Below, piece after piece: positions 56,747-64,000 of a DNA stretch of 64,000 nucleotides. Source of the stretch: Stutzerimonas decontaminans (GTDB lineage: Bacteria; Pseudomonadota; Gammaproteobacteria; Pseudomonadales; Pseudomonadaceae). The stretch's first letter is position 1, and each line of letters opens with the position of its first letter. The position numbers and the translations under genes are program-made. Under the pieces are notes generated by a model that had not been told where the DNA came from, ran no database searches, and saw only the letters and a program-made list of their open reading frames with translations. The stretch is taken from contig NZ_CP007509.1 of assembly GCF_000661915.1 (NCBI RefSeq), positions 1,054,001 through 1,118,000 on the forward strand, given 5' to 3'.

Positions 56747-56828
56747 TGCGCCAGTCTAGTCGATACGTCCAGCCGGGCGCGCGCCAGATAGCGAGTGGCG
56801 GCACCAGCGCTGGCCGGTGCCGCATCTT

Positions 56829-58088
56829 TCAAGGCTCTTCGTTCAGCTGCTTGTTGCGCCAGCCTTCACCGCCCGGAAGCAGCAGGTTGAGCAGCAGGGC
56901 GATGATGGCGCACAGCGAAATACCGGAGAGGGTGAACTCACCGTAGCCGATGGCCATGCCGCCAATGCCGAACACCAGCGTCACCGAGACGATGATCAGG
57001 TTGCGTGCTTCGGACAGGTCAACCTGGTGGCGAATCAGTGTGCTCAGGCCGACCACTGCGATCGAGCCGAACAGCAGGCAGAGAATGCCGCCCATCACTG
57101 GGACCGGGATGCTCAGCAGGCCGGCGCCGAACTTGCCGATGAATGCCAGGGCAATGGCGAATATCGCCGCCCAGGTCATGATCTTCGGGTTGTAGTTCTT
57201 GGTCAGCATTACCGCGCCGGTCACCTCGGCGTAGGTGGTGTTGGGCGGGCCGCCGAACAAACCTGCTGCGGACGTAGCCACGCCGTCGCCGAACAGGGTG
57301 CGGTGCAGGCCAGGCTTCTTGACGTAGTTGTTACCCGTGACGCTGCCAATGGCGACCACGCCTCCGATGTGCTCGATGGCCGGTGCCAAAGCGACCGGAA
57401 CCATGAACAGAATCGCGCCGATGTGAAATTCGGGGGCAACGAAGTTGGGCATTGCCAGCCAGGGCGCGGCGGCGATGCCGCTGGTGTCGACCACGCCGAA
57501 CGCGAATGACAGTCCGTAGCCGACCGCAACGCCAGCCAGGATGGGGACCAGGCGGAACAGCCCTTTGCCCAACACCGCTACCAGCAAGGTAGTGACCAAG
57601 GCCGGCATCGAGATAAGCATCGCAGTCTGGTATGGAATCAGCTGTGCGCTGCCGTCACCAGCCTTGCCCATCGCCATGTTCACCGCCACAGGCGACAGCG
57701 CGAGGCCAATCGAAATGATCACTGGGGCGATGACCACAGGCGGCAGCAGGCGGTCAATGAAGCCGGGTCCTTTCAGGCGCACGGCGAAGCCGAGCAGCAT
57801 GTAGACAAGTCCGGCAGCGACTACGCCGCCCATTACGGCCGGGAGTCCGAACTCACCTTTCGCCGCGATGATGGGCGCGATGAAGGCAAAGCTGGATGCC
57901 AGGAAAACCGGCACCTGGCGCCGGGTGATTACTTGGAACAGCAGGGTTCCAAGTCCGGCGGTGAACAAGGCCACGTTGGGGTCCATGCCAGTGATCAGCG
58001 GCATCAGCACCAAAGCACCAAAGGCGACGAATAGCATTTGCGCGCCAGCCAGCACCTGCCGGCCAAGCGGCTCGTCGGTATGCGACAT
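56829..58088 (-). CDS. uraA: Uracil permease (NCS2 family)
   Basis: A 419-residue inner-membrane symporter with about 14 helices. Landmarks are PLITGMDPNVALFTAGLGTLLFQ, the substrate site region AIEHIGGVVAIGSVTGNNY, and GLFGGPPNTTYAEVTGAVMLT. It imports uracil with protons. The start lies two bases after the upp stop, so salvage enzyme and transporter are made from one mRNA. Confidence 0.94.
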   Translation of the reverse strand: MSHTDEPLGRQVLAGAQMLFVAFGALVLMPLITGMDPNVALFTAGLGTLLFQVITRRQVPVFLASSFAFIAPIIAAKGEFGLPAVMGGVVAAGLVYMLLGFAVRLKGPGFIDRLLPPVVIAPVIISIGLALSPVAVNMAMGKAGDGSAQLIPYQTAMLISMPALVTTLLVAVLGKGLFRLVPILAGVAVGYGLSFAFGVVDTSGIAAAPWLAMPNFVAPEFHIGAILFMVPVALAPAIEHIGGVVAIGSVTGNNYVKKPGLHRTLFGDGVATSAAGLFGGPPNTTYAEVTGAVMLTKNYNPKIMTWAAIFAIALAFIGKFGAGLLSIPVPVMGGILCLLFGSIAVVGLSTLIRHQVDLSEARNLIIVSVTLVFGIGGMAIGYGEFTLSGISLCAIIALLLNLLLPGGEGWRNKQLNEEP

Positions 58089-58090
58089 GC

Positions 58091-58729
58091 TTAGATGTCC
58101 TTCTGCTTGGTGCCGAAGATCTTGTCGCCGGCATCGCCCAGGCCTGGAACGATGTAGCCGTGCTCGTCGAGACGCTCATCAATGGACGCGGTGAAAATCA
58201 GCACATCCGGGTGCGCTTTTTCTACAGCGGCGATGCCTTCCGGGGCCGCGACCAGCACCAACGCACGGATCTCCTTACAGCCGGCCTTTTTCAGCATGTC
58301 GATGGTGGCGACCATCGACCCGCCGGTAGCGAGCATAGGGTCGATAATAATGGCCAACCGTTGTTCGATCTCTGGAACGAGCTTCTCCAGGTAGGTCTGT
58401 GCCTGCAGCGTCTCTTCGTTGCGCGCGATGCCTACCGCACTGACCTTGGCGCCCGGAATCAGGCTGAGTACACCGTCGAGCATGCCGATGCCGGCGCGCA
58501 GAATGGGTACGACGGTGATTTTCTTCCCGGAGATTTTCTCCACTTGCACCGGGCCGCACCAGCCGTCGATGCTGTAGTGTTCCAGCGGCAGGTCCGAAGT
58601 CGCTTCATAAGTGAGGATCGAGCCCACTTCCTGAGCCAGTTCACGGAAGTTCTTGGTGCTGATATCGGCGCGGCGCATCAGGCCGAGCTTGTGGCGGATC
58701 AGCGGGTGGCGGATCTCTCGAATGGGCAT
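58091..58729 (-). CDS. upp: Uracil phosphoribosyltransferase
   Basis: A 212-residue enzyme converting uracil and PRPP to UMP. The PRPP site is [19 protein letters not shown], and the N-terminal dimer region [20 protein letters not shown] is typical. Operon order upp-uraA is common. It is divergent from hpt across a 248-base gap. Confidence 0.96.
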   Translation of the reverse strand: MPIREIRHPLIRHKLGLMRRADISTKNFRELAQEVGSILTYEATSDLPLEHYSIDGWCGPVQVEKISGKKITVVPILRAGIGMLDGVLSLIPGAKVSAVGIARNEETLQAQTYLEKLVPEIEQRLAIIIDPMLATGGSMVATIDMLKKAGCKEIRALVLVAAPEGIAAVEKAHPDVLIFTASIDERLDEHGYIVPGLGDAGDKIFGTKQKDI

Positions 58730-58977
58730 TTTGGGCTCCGGCGGGCAAATAAACCGGCTTAGATTAAAGCATCGTCGGGTCAGCGGCTATTCGCGTGTCA
58801 TTCGGCCGGCAGACTTGCTGCAGCCCGCGGGGGTGGGTATCTTCCACGCCCTTTCGCGGACGGCTGAAAGTCGGCTGTTCGGTCAGGTTTTTCGCTGTTC
58901 AGGTACGGCGATTCAACCAAGTGAGCTGCCTGTGTCATCTGGCGCTCTGAAACTCATCTTCTGAGGGGAATCGCATC

Positions 58978-59535
58978 ATGTCCGTCGATCTCGTACATAT
59001 TCGTCAAGTCATGGCGGAGGCAGACTGCCTGTACACCGAAGAGCAAGTGGAAGCAGCGATCACCAAGGTCGCGGAAACGATCAATGGCGAGCTGGCTGAT
59101 CGCAATCCTGTGGTCTTCTGCGTAATGAATGGCGGCCTGATCTTCTCCGGCAAGCTGGTACCAAAGTTGAATTTCCCGCTGGAACTGTCGTACCTGCATG
59201 CGACCCGTTACCGCAACGAAACCAGCGGTGGTGAGCTGTTCTGGAAGGCCAAGCCCGAAGTTTCGTTTATCGATCGCGACGTGTTGATCATCGACGACAT
59301 CTTGGATGAAGGCCACACCCTAGGCGCTATCATCGACTTCTGTCGGCACGCAGGCGCGGCGGCGGTGCATACCGCGGTGCTGATCGACAAGGACCACGAG
59401 CGCAAGGCGCGTCCTGACTTGAAGGCGGATTACGTCGGTCTCAGCTGCATTGATCGCTACATATTCGGTTACGGCATGGACTACAAAGGTTACTGGCGTA
59501 ATGCGCCGGGCATCTATGCGGTGAAAGGACTGTAA
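58978..59535 (+). CDS. hpt: Hypoxanthine-guanine phosphoribosyltransferase
   Basis: A 185-residue purine salvage enzyme. The PRPP motif is DVLIIDDILDEGHTLGAIIDF, and VVFCVMNGGLIFSGKLVPKL forms the pyrophosphate loop. GAGGGG precedes the ATG. It lies opposite upp, so pyrimidine and purine salvage share one intergenic control region. A strong hairpin follows at 59567-59589. Confidence 0.94.
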   Translation: MSVDLVHIRQVMAEADCLYTEEQVEAAITKVAETINGELADRNPVVFCVMNGGLIFSGKLVPKLNFPLELSYLHATRYRNETSGGELFWKAKPEVSFIDRDVLIIDDILDEGHTLGAIIDFCRHAGAAAVHTAVLIDKDHERKARPDLKADYVGLSCIDRYIFGYGMDYKGYWRNAPGIYAVKGL

Positions 59536-59566
59536 AAGTTCGAGTTCAGGGCCATGCCCATAGCTA

Positions 59567-59589
59567 TGCGCACCCGCAACGGGTGCGCA
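59567..59589 (+). terminator. Hairpin after hpt
   Basis: A perfect 10-bp stem (TGCGCACCCG / CGGGTGCGCA) with a 3-base loop, 31 bases after the hpt stop. Only a distant short T run (CTTTT) follows. Confidence 0.5.
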
Positions 59590-60100
59590 GACGAACTCGT
59601 CGGCCGCCTTTTCTGGCACGTTCCCTTCGAGGCGACAGCTCGACTGGCAGTTGAGTCTTCACCTTAGCGCAGCTTCCACCTGCTTGCTGTTTCGTTTCGC
59701 CCCATCCTGCGCACGAAAGTAACGCTCTTCATCGGCGGTGCTCGCGACTGCCCCCATTCATAGCCTGGGATCAGCCGGCGTTGGTAGTCGGGGTGGCGCG
59801 GGTCATTCGACTGGATTGGTGGGTGATATCGCCGTCATGAATTGAACTTTAGGATAACTGGCCAGCATTTCTTCATGGCCGGGAGCGCAAAGGCTCTGCG
59901 CCGGGCTTTGCGGCCTTTGCAATCGCGGCTAAGCTCAGGACGTCCTTAATGCGCATGGCCAAGGCCCATCATGCTGAAAGCCACTGCTGGAAAGGCTATT
60001 AACACTAAAGGATTACAAGCTAAATCAAACCTTAGTGCGCTTAACCCTCCCTCGACGTCTGGGTAGGGTTGACGCACTTCGAACCAACCAGGAGCGCCTC
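59590..60100. other. Gene-free region before DUF1302, with a short ORF and an inverted repeat
   Basis: No convincing gene. A 32-residue frame on the minus strand (59757 to 59659; MGAVASTADEERYFRAQDG...) has no good ribosome site and looks like chance or repeat-derived sequence. From about 60000 the DNA is A/T richer and contains the inverted repeat at 60003-60036. Confidence 0.45.
60003..60036. promoter_or_regulatory. Inverted repeat upstream of DUF1302
   Basis: CACTAAAGG at 60003-60011 faces CCTTAGTG at 60029-60036, with one bulged A. The sequence between them is A/T rich. It is 65-98 bases upstream of the ATG, a fitting place for a regulator site or promoter-linked operator; the MalT-like regulator at the right edge is one possible binder (inference). 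Confidence 0.4.
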
Positions 60101-61984
60101 ATGACAAAAACAACAAGGCAAGGAATCTTCCAGCCGAAGTCTCTAGCTCTCGCCGTAGCGCTGAGCATCGCTGCCCCGGCATACGCTGTGAACTTCAATA
60201 TCGGCGAGATCGAGGGGCAATTCGACTCGTCCATGTCCATCGGTGCCAGCTGGTCGACCACTGATCGTGATATGGATTTGGTGGGGATCAATAACGGTGG
60301 TACTGGCTTTACTCAGACGGGGGATGACGGGCGTCTGAACTTCAAGAAGGGCGAAACCTTCTCCAAGATTTTTAAAGGCGTGCATGATCTCGAACTCCGC
60401 TATCGCGACAGCGGTGCTTTTATTCGTGGCAAGTATTGGTACGACTTTGAGCTGAAGGACGAGGGGCGCCTTTTCAAAGACATCAGCGATAGCAATCGTA
60501 AGGAGGCCGCTCAGTCCTCCGGTGCGCAGATCCTAGATGCATTCGTTTATCACAATTATGCAATTGGCGATCTGCCCGGAACTGTCCGCCTCGGTAGACA
60601 AGTGGTTAGCTGGGGTGAAAGTACATTTATCGGAAACAGCATCAACTCCATCAATCCGTTGGACGCGGCTGCGTTCCGCCGTCCCGGCGCCGAGATCAAA
60701 GAGGGTCTAATTCCCGTTAATATGTTCTACATCTCTCAAAGTCTGAGCGACCGCCTGAGCATGGAGGCGTTCTATCAGCTGGAGTGGGATCAGACAATTG
60801 TCGACAATTGCGGGACGTTCTTCGCAGTAGATGTCGCTCAGGATGGTTGTGACAACAATTACCACGCCGGCAACCCTGCGATTGCTCCGCTACAACCCAT
60901 TTCCGCAGCTTTTGGCCAAGGTTTTGACGTGACCCCTGAGGGGGTTGTTCTCCCAAGATCAGGGGACCGAGATGCTCGTGATTCAGGTCAGTTTGGCTTA
61001 GCTCTGCGCTGGCTTGGGGACGCAACCGAATACGGCGCGTATTTCATGAACTACCACAGCCGCACACCGATCGTAAGTACCCAGACCGCTAGCGGCATAC
61101 TTGGTATGGCAACCAATCCCGCTTTCGGTGGGGCTGTCGGTGGTGCGGTAGCTGTACCGGGGGGGCCTTGCGATCCGGCTGTTTTTGGAGCCAATACCCC
61201 GGCTTGTGTCCAGGAAGTAGCTGGCGGTCTTCTGCAGTCCGCAGCGTTGGGTAATGGTCGTTACTATTTGGAGTACCCGGAAGATATCCAGTTATATGGG
61301 CTGAGCTTCTCCACGACACTACCTACCGGCACGGCATGGGGCGGCGAGATCAGCTATCGGCCAAACGCACCCGTCCAAATCAATACTCAGGACATAACGC
61401 GTGCATTGCTTAACCCGCTTTCCATAGGCCTTACCGGCAATGCCGCGTCCCCTGTCGCAACGGCGGAAGGGGCAGACAATCGCGGCTATAACCGGAAAGA
61501 AATCACTCAAGTTCAGACCACGTTTACACATTTCTTCGATCAGGTATTGGGCGCGGGACGGGTCACAGTGGTTGGTGAAGTTGGCTTCGCGCACGTAGGT
61601 GGGCTTGAGAGCAAAAGCGACGTACGGTATGGGCGAGACGCCATCTACGGATCAGTCGACGATCCTGCGGCTTTGGCCCGATACGGCCGCCACGGTTTCG
61701 TTACGGCTAACTCCTGGGGCTACCGCCTGCGCACCATCGCTGACTACAACAACGTCTTCGCTGGTATCAACCTCAAGCCGAACCTGTCGTTCTCCCACGA
61801 CGTCGACGGCTATGGCCCGAACGGCTTGTTCAACGAGGGCTCCAAGGCCGTCAGCATCGGTCTGGATGCCGAGTACCAGAACACCTATACCGCCAGCCTG
61901 TCCTACACCGACTTCTTCGGCGGCGATTACAACACGCTGGTTGACCGCGACTTCCTCGCGTTCAGCGTCGGCGTGAACTTCTAA
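60101..61984 (+). CDS. DUF1302 family outer-membrane protein
   Basis: A 627-residue exported protein. Signal peptide about 1-29 (SLALAVALSIAAPAYA). The mature sequence is rich in alternating strands (ELRYRDSGAFIRGKYWYDFEL, PGTVRLGRQVVSWGESTFIGNS) and ends in aromatic Phe (AFSVGVNF), as in outer-membrane barrels. DUF1302 genes usually sit next to DUF1329, as here; the pair often occurs with hydrophobic-compound uptake or export genes, but function is unproven. AGGAG lies six bases before the ATG. GC3 is about 55% in codons near 60500-60675 and 90% in the last 80 codons, so the gene is mosaic (see findings). Confidence 0.9.
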   Translation: MTKTTRQGIFQPKSLALAVALSIAAPAYAVNFNIGEIEGQFDSSMSIGASWSTTDRDMDLVGINNGGTGFTQTGDDGRLNFKKGETFSKIFKGVHDLELRYRDSGAFIRGKYWYDFELKDEGRLFKDISDSNRKEAAQSSGAQILDAFVYHNYAIGDLPGTVRLGRQVVSWGESTFIGNSINSINPLDAAAFRRPGAEIKEGLIPVNMFYISQSLSDRLSMEAFYQLEWDQTIVDNCGTFFAVDVAQDGCDNNYHAGNPAIAPLQPISAAFGQGFDVTPEGVVLPRSGDRDARDSGQFGLALRWLGDATEYGAYFMNYHSRTPIVSTQTASGILGMATNPAFGGAVGGAVAVPGGPCDPAVFGANTPACVQEVAGGLLQSAALGNGRYYLEYPEDIQLYGLSFSTTLPTGTAWGGEISYRPNAPVQINTQDITRALLNPLSIGLTGNAASPVATAEGADNRGYNRKEITQVQTTFTHFFDQVLGAGRVTVVGEVGFAHVGGLESKSDVRYGRDAIYGSVDDPAALARYGRHGFVTANSWGYRLRTIADYNNVFAGINLKPNLSFSHDVDGYGPNGLFNEGSKAVSIGLDAEYQNTYTASLSYTDFFGGDYNTLVDRDFLAFSVGVNF

Positions 61985-61998
61985 GGAGAACAGCCTGG

Positions 61999-62030
61999 CG
62001 CCCGGCCGGCGAGGAAGCGCCGGTCGGGCG
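61999..62030 (+). other. Intergenic hairpin between DUF1302 and DUF1329
   Basis: CGCCCGGCCGGCG pairs with CGCCGGTCGGGCG (13 bp, one G-U) around a 6-base loop. It may limit read-through or protect the upstream mRNA and so set the ratio of the two proteins. Confidence 0.5.
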
Positions 62031-62086
62031 ATAGCGGTAGGCATGGCCTCCGGCCGTATAACAAGATCAAGAGGAACTGGAATCGT

Positions 62087-63448
62087 ATGAAAACAACAAG
62101 AAAGCTATTCAGTGTCTTGGCCTTCTCTCTGCTTGCGAGCAGTGTGATGGCTGCCGTTTCCCCTGAGGAAGCGGCCAAGCTTGGTACCTCGCTGACCCCG
62201 CTGGGTGCGGAAAAGGCTGGTAACGCCGACGGCAGCATTCCCGAGTGGACTGGCGGTCTCAAGACCGACGCAGCTCCGCTGAAGAACGGGCATCTGACCA
62301 ACCCCTTCAAGGACGAGCAGCCCAAGTTCGTCATCACCGCGCAGAACGCCGAGCAATACAAGGACAAGCTGACTGCCGGGCAGTTGGCAATGTTCAAGCG
62401 CTATCCGGAAACCTACAAGATTCGCGTATTCCCCACTCACCGGTCGGTTGCCGTGCCGGATGAGATCTACCAGGCTGCGAAGAAGAGCGCCGTGAATACC
62501 GAACTCGTCGAAGGCGGGAACGGTATCGCCAACTTCACCGACAGCCGCTACTACGCATTCCCGATCCCGAAAAACGGGCTGGAAGTGGTGTGGAACCACA
62601 TCACCCGTTATCGCGGCGGAAACGTGCGACGCAATATCGTCCAGGCCACTCCGCAAACAAACGGCAGCTACACCATGGTCCATTTCGAGGATGAGGTGGC
62701 GTTCCCGCTGGGCATGACCGATCTGGACCCGGAACGCGCCAAGAACGCGCTGCTGTTTTTCAAGCAGCGAGTGACTGCGCCTTCGCGTCTGGCGGGTAAC
62801 GTATTGCTGGTGCACGACTCGCTGGACCAGGTAAAGGAGCCGCGTCAGGCCTGGATCTACAACGCTGGTCAGCGTCGTGTTCGCCGCGCGCCGCAGGTGG
62901 CCTATGACGGCCCGGGTACCGCATCGGACGGCATGCGCACCACCGATAACTTCGATATGTTCAGCGGCGCGCCGGATCGCTATGACTGGAAGCTGGTCGG
63001 CAAGAAAGAGCTGTTCATCCCCTATAACAGCTATGAAATTGCATCCAGCGATCTGAAATACAAGGACGTCATCAAGGCCGGCCACGTTAATCAGGATCTG
63101 GCACGTTACGAGCTTCACCGCGTCTGGGAGATCGAGGCCACGCTCAAGAGCGGCGAGCGCAACATTTACGCCAAGCGTCGCTTCTTCGTCGACGAGGACA
63201 GCTGGACCATCGTCCAGTCGGAGCTGTATGACGGTCGTGGCCAGCTCTGGCGTGTCGGTGAGGCCCACTCGCTGCAGTACTACCAGCACAAGGTGCCGGC
63301 TTATGCCTTCGAAGCGCTCTACGACATCATTTCCGGCCGCTACATTGCGATCGGTATGAGCAATGAGGAGAAGCCTCACGAGTACGGTTATCGCGCGTCT
63401 GCCCGCGATTTCACGCCGGCCGCGCTGCGCAATGCCGGGGTGCGCTGA
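62087..63448 (+). CDS. DUF1329 domain exported protein, copy 2
   Basis: A 453-residue protein with a signal peptide (LFSVLAFSLLASSVMA) and one DUF1329 domain. Exactly as long as copy 1 at 14536-15897 and strongly similar along the whole length; the first mature residues and the DRYDWKLVGKKELFIPYNSY block are nearly the same. It is the partner of the DUF1302 gene 102 bases upstream and followed by a terminator and a LuxR-type regulator. Cell location is probably periplasm or outer membrane. Confidence 0.92.
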   Translation: MKTTRKLFSVLAFSLLASSVMAAVSPEEAAKLGTSLTPLGAEKAGNADGSIPEWTGGLKTDAAPLKNGHLTNPFKDEQPKFVITAQNAEQYKDKLTAGQLAMFKRYPETYKIRVFPTHRSVAVPDEIYQAAKKSAVNTELVEGGNGIANFTDSRYYAFPIPKNGLEVVWNHITRYRGGNVRRNIVQATPQTNGSYTMVHFEDEVAFPLGMTDLDPERAKNALLFFKQRVTAPSRLAGNVLLVHDSLDQVKEPRQAWIYNAGQRRVRRAPQVAYDGPGTASDGMRTTDNFDMFSGAPDRYDWKLVGKKELFIPYNSYEIASSDLKYKDVIKAGHVNQDLARYELHRVWEIEATLKSGERNIYAKRRFFVDEDSWTIVQSELYDGRGQLWRVGEAHSLQYYQHKVPAYAFEALYDIISGRYIAIGMSNEEKPHEYGYRASARDFTPAALRNAGVR

Positions 63449-63472
63449 TCTACTGACATTTGGCAGGTGAAT

Positions 63473-63502
63473 AAGGCGGCCAAGTTGGCCGCCTTTTTTT
63501 TT
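63473..63502 (+). terminator. Intrinsic terminator after DUF1329
   Basis: AAGGCGGCC / GGCCGCCTT with a short loop, followed by a long run of T. It closes the DUF1302-DUF1329 operon. Confidence 0.92.
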
Positions 63503-63699
63503 GTTGCGAACCAGTGGATGATAATTTTCGTTCGGTGCTCGGAGTTTGGGCATGCCGCACTGCCTGACAGCTAGCCAGCGATGCGGCTGGTGTGCAACGA
63601 CAAGGAGCGTTTTGGCTGAAGGCTGCGACAACCGGGCGTAATGTCGGGCACACACGCCGCTGTGTTTCAATGGACTGATTAGAACAAGAGAACGTTGCC

Positions 63700-64000
63700 A
63701 TGTCCGTACGCTTCATTCCTGATGCGCTCAGTGCAGAGGCAAACGCCGCAGAGCAACTCGCACCGGTTCCTCGGCTACCTCCGCTCCATGTTGGGCGACC
63801 AAGATTGGCCGCGGCGCTGCTCGAGACCGATTGCCGTCTGCGTTTAATCTGCGCACCGGCAGGATTTGGCAAGACCGTGCTGATGGGCGAGTGCGCTAGG
63901 CTGGTACCTGACGGGACGCGCCTGGTGTGGCTGGATCTCGGCGGGCGTAACTGCACCGTTCAGGCCCTGTACGCTCAGCTAAGCGATGCTCTGGGTGAGC
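63700..64000 (+). CDS. LuxR family, MalT-like ATP-dependent regulator (3' end missing)
   Basis: The frame opens at ATG 63700 and runs off the right edge (100 residues seen). A Walker A motif, RLICAPAGFGKTVLMGECARL, sits about 50 residues in, followed by LVWLDLGGRNCTVQAL, as in the STAND-class MalT-type LuxR regulators (typically near 900 residues with C-terminal LuxR helix-turn-helix, not visible here). The position next to DUF1302-DUF1329 suggests it controls them. Several A/T-ending codons (TTA, AGA, GGA, CTA) occur. Confidence 0.85.
   Translation, partial: MSVRFIPDALSAEANAAEQLAPVPRLPPLHVGRPRLAAALLETDCRLRLICAPAGFGKTVLMGECARLVPDGTRLVWLDLGGRNCTVQALYAQLSDALGE

Noticed and set aside
59659..59757. 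32-residue frame MGAVASTADEERYFRAQDG... on the minus strand
   Set aside because: No good Shine-Dalgarno and no known family; possibly a repeated intergenic sequence. A genome-wide search for copies would settle it.
62105..63670. 521-residue frame on the minus strand
   Set aside because: Antisense to DUF1329, which has a signal peptide and a strong terminator in the other direction.

Overview
The window is high-GC chromosomal DNA from a gamma-proteobacterium of the Pseudomonas group, and the gene content best fits the P. stutzeri (Stutzerimonas) lineage. The species assignment is inference. The group assignment rests on gene order recalled from P. aeruginosa: the run pagL-murI-moeB-prmC-prfA-hemA / TPR lipoprotein-lolB-ispE-(tRNA-Gln)-prs-rplY-pth-ychF, the hpt / upp-uraA pair, and a PA4642-type gene beside mqo. 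No transposase, integrase, phage gene, rRNA or CRISPR array is seen.

Layout. 1-710: the 3' end of lpxC. 826-6656: a minus-strand run of stress and envelope genes (heme-less ferritin-like protein, a 59-residue proline-rich protein, a Rho_N basic protein, osmE, a sorbosone-dehydrogenase-like lipoprotein, MgtC-like, DUF5924, SgcJ-like and DUF2726 proteins). 6657-8351: two gene-poor stretches around a LOG-family gene, both rich in DnaA-box-like sequences. 8352-18464: SDR enzyme, SulP transporter, PA4642-like, mqo, yajG, a first DUF1329 gene, an acyltransferase, and small CPXCG and DUF2007 genes. 18477-26342: a SRAP (YedK/HMCES) protein lacking two active-site residues, a chemoreceptor, an M48 protease, a TMEM165/GDT1 cation exporter behind a yybP-ykoY-type manganese riboswitch, rsmC, a 2-hydroxyacid dehydrogenase and a LysE exporter. 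26449-36818: acyl-CoA ligase, metallo-hydrolase, OmpA-like lipoprotein, then a large CHASE/PAS hybrid histidine kinase followed by a REC-PAS-GGDEF-EAL protein, a likely signalling pair.

36949-43619: pta and ackA (acetate), slyD, a thiol peroxidase, and an overlapping nemR-like/nemA-like operon for electrophile response. 43872-56374: the conserved core block for translation (ychF, pth, rplY, tRNA-Gln x2, prfA, prmC), PRPP and isoprenoid synthesis (prs, ispE), lipoprotein sorting (lolB), heme (hemA), molybdopterin (moeB), peptidoglycan (murI) and lipid A remodelling (pagL). 56435-59535: a YkgJ-type protein and nucleobase salvage (uraA, upp, hpt). 59590-64000: a DUF1302-DUF1329-LuxR(MalT-like) module, cut by the right edge.

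Points most worth a second look: the DUF1302 gene is a compositional mosaic (GC3 about 55% in one hand-counted stretch and 90% in its last 80 codons); an intrinsic terminator lies only about 33 nt before the prs start, behind two identical tRNA-Gln genes; DnaA-box pairs cluster on both sides of the LOG gene; the SRAP protein lacks the usual Asn and His; and the TMEM165 leader carries a well-formed Mn riboswitch candidate.
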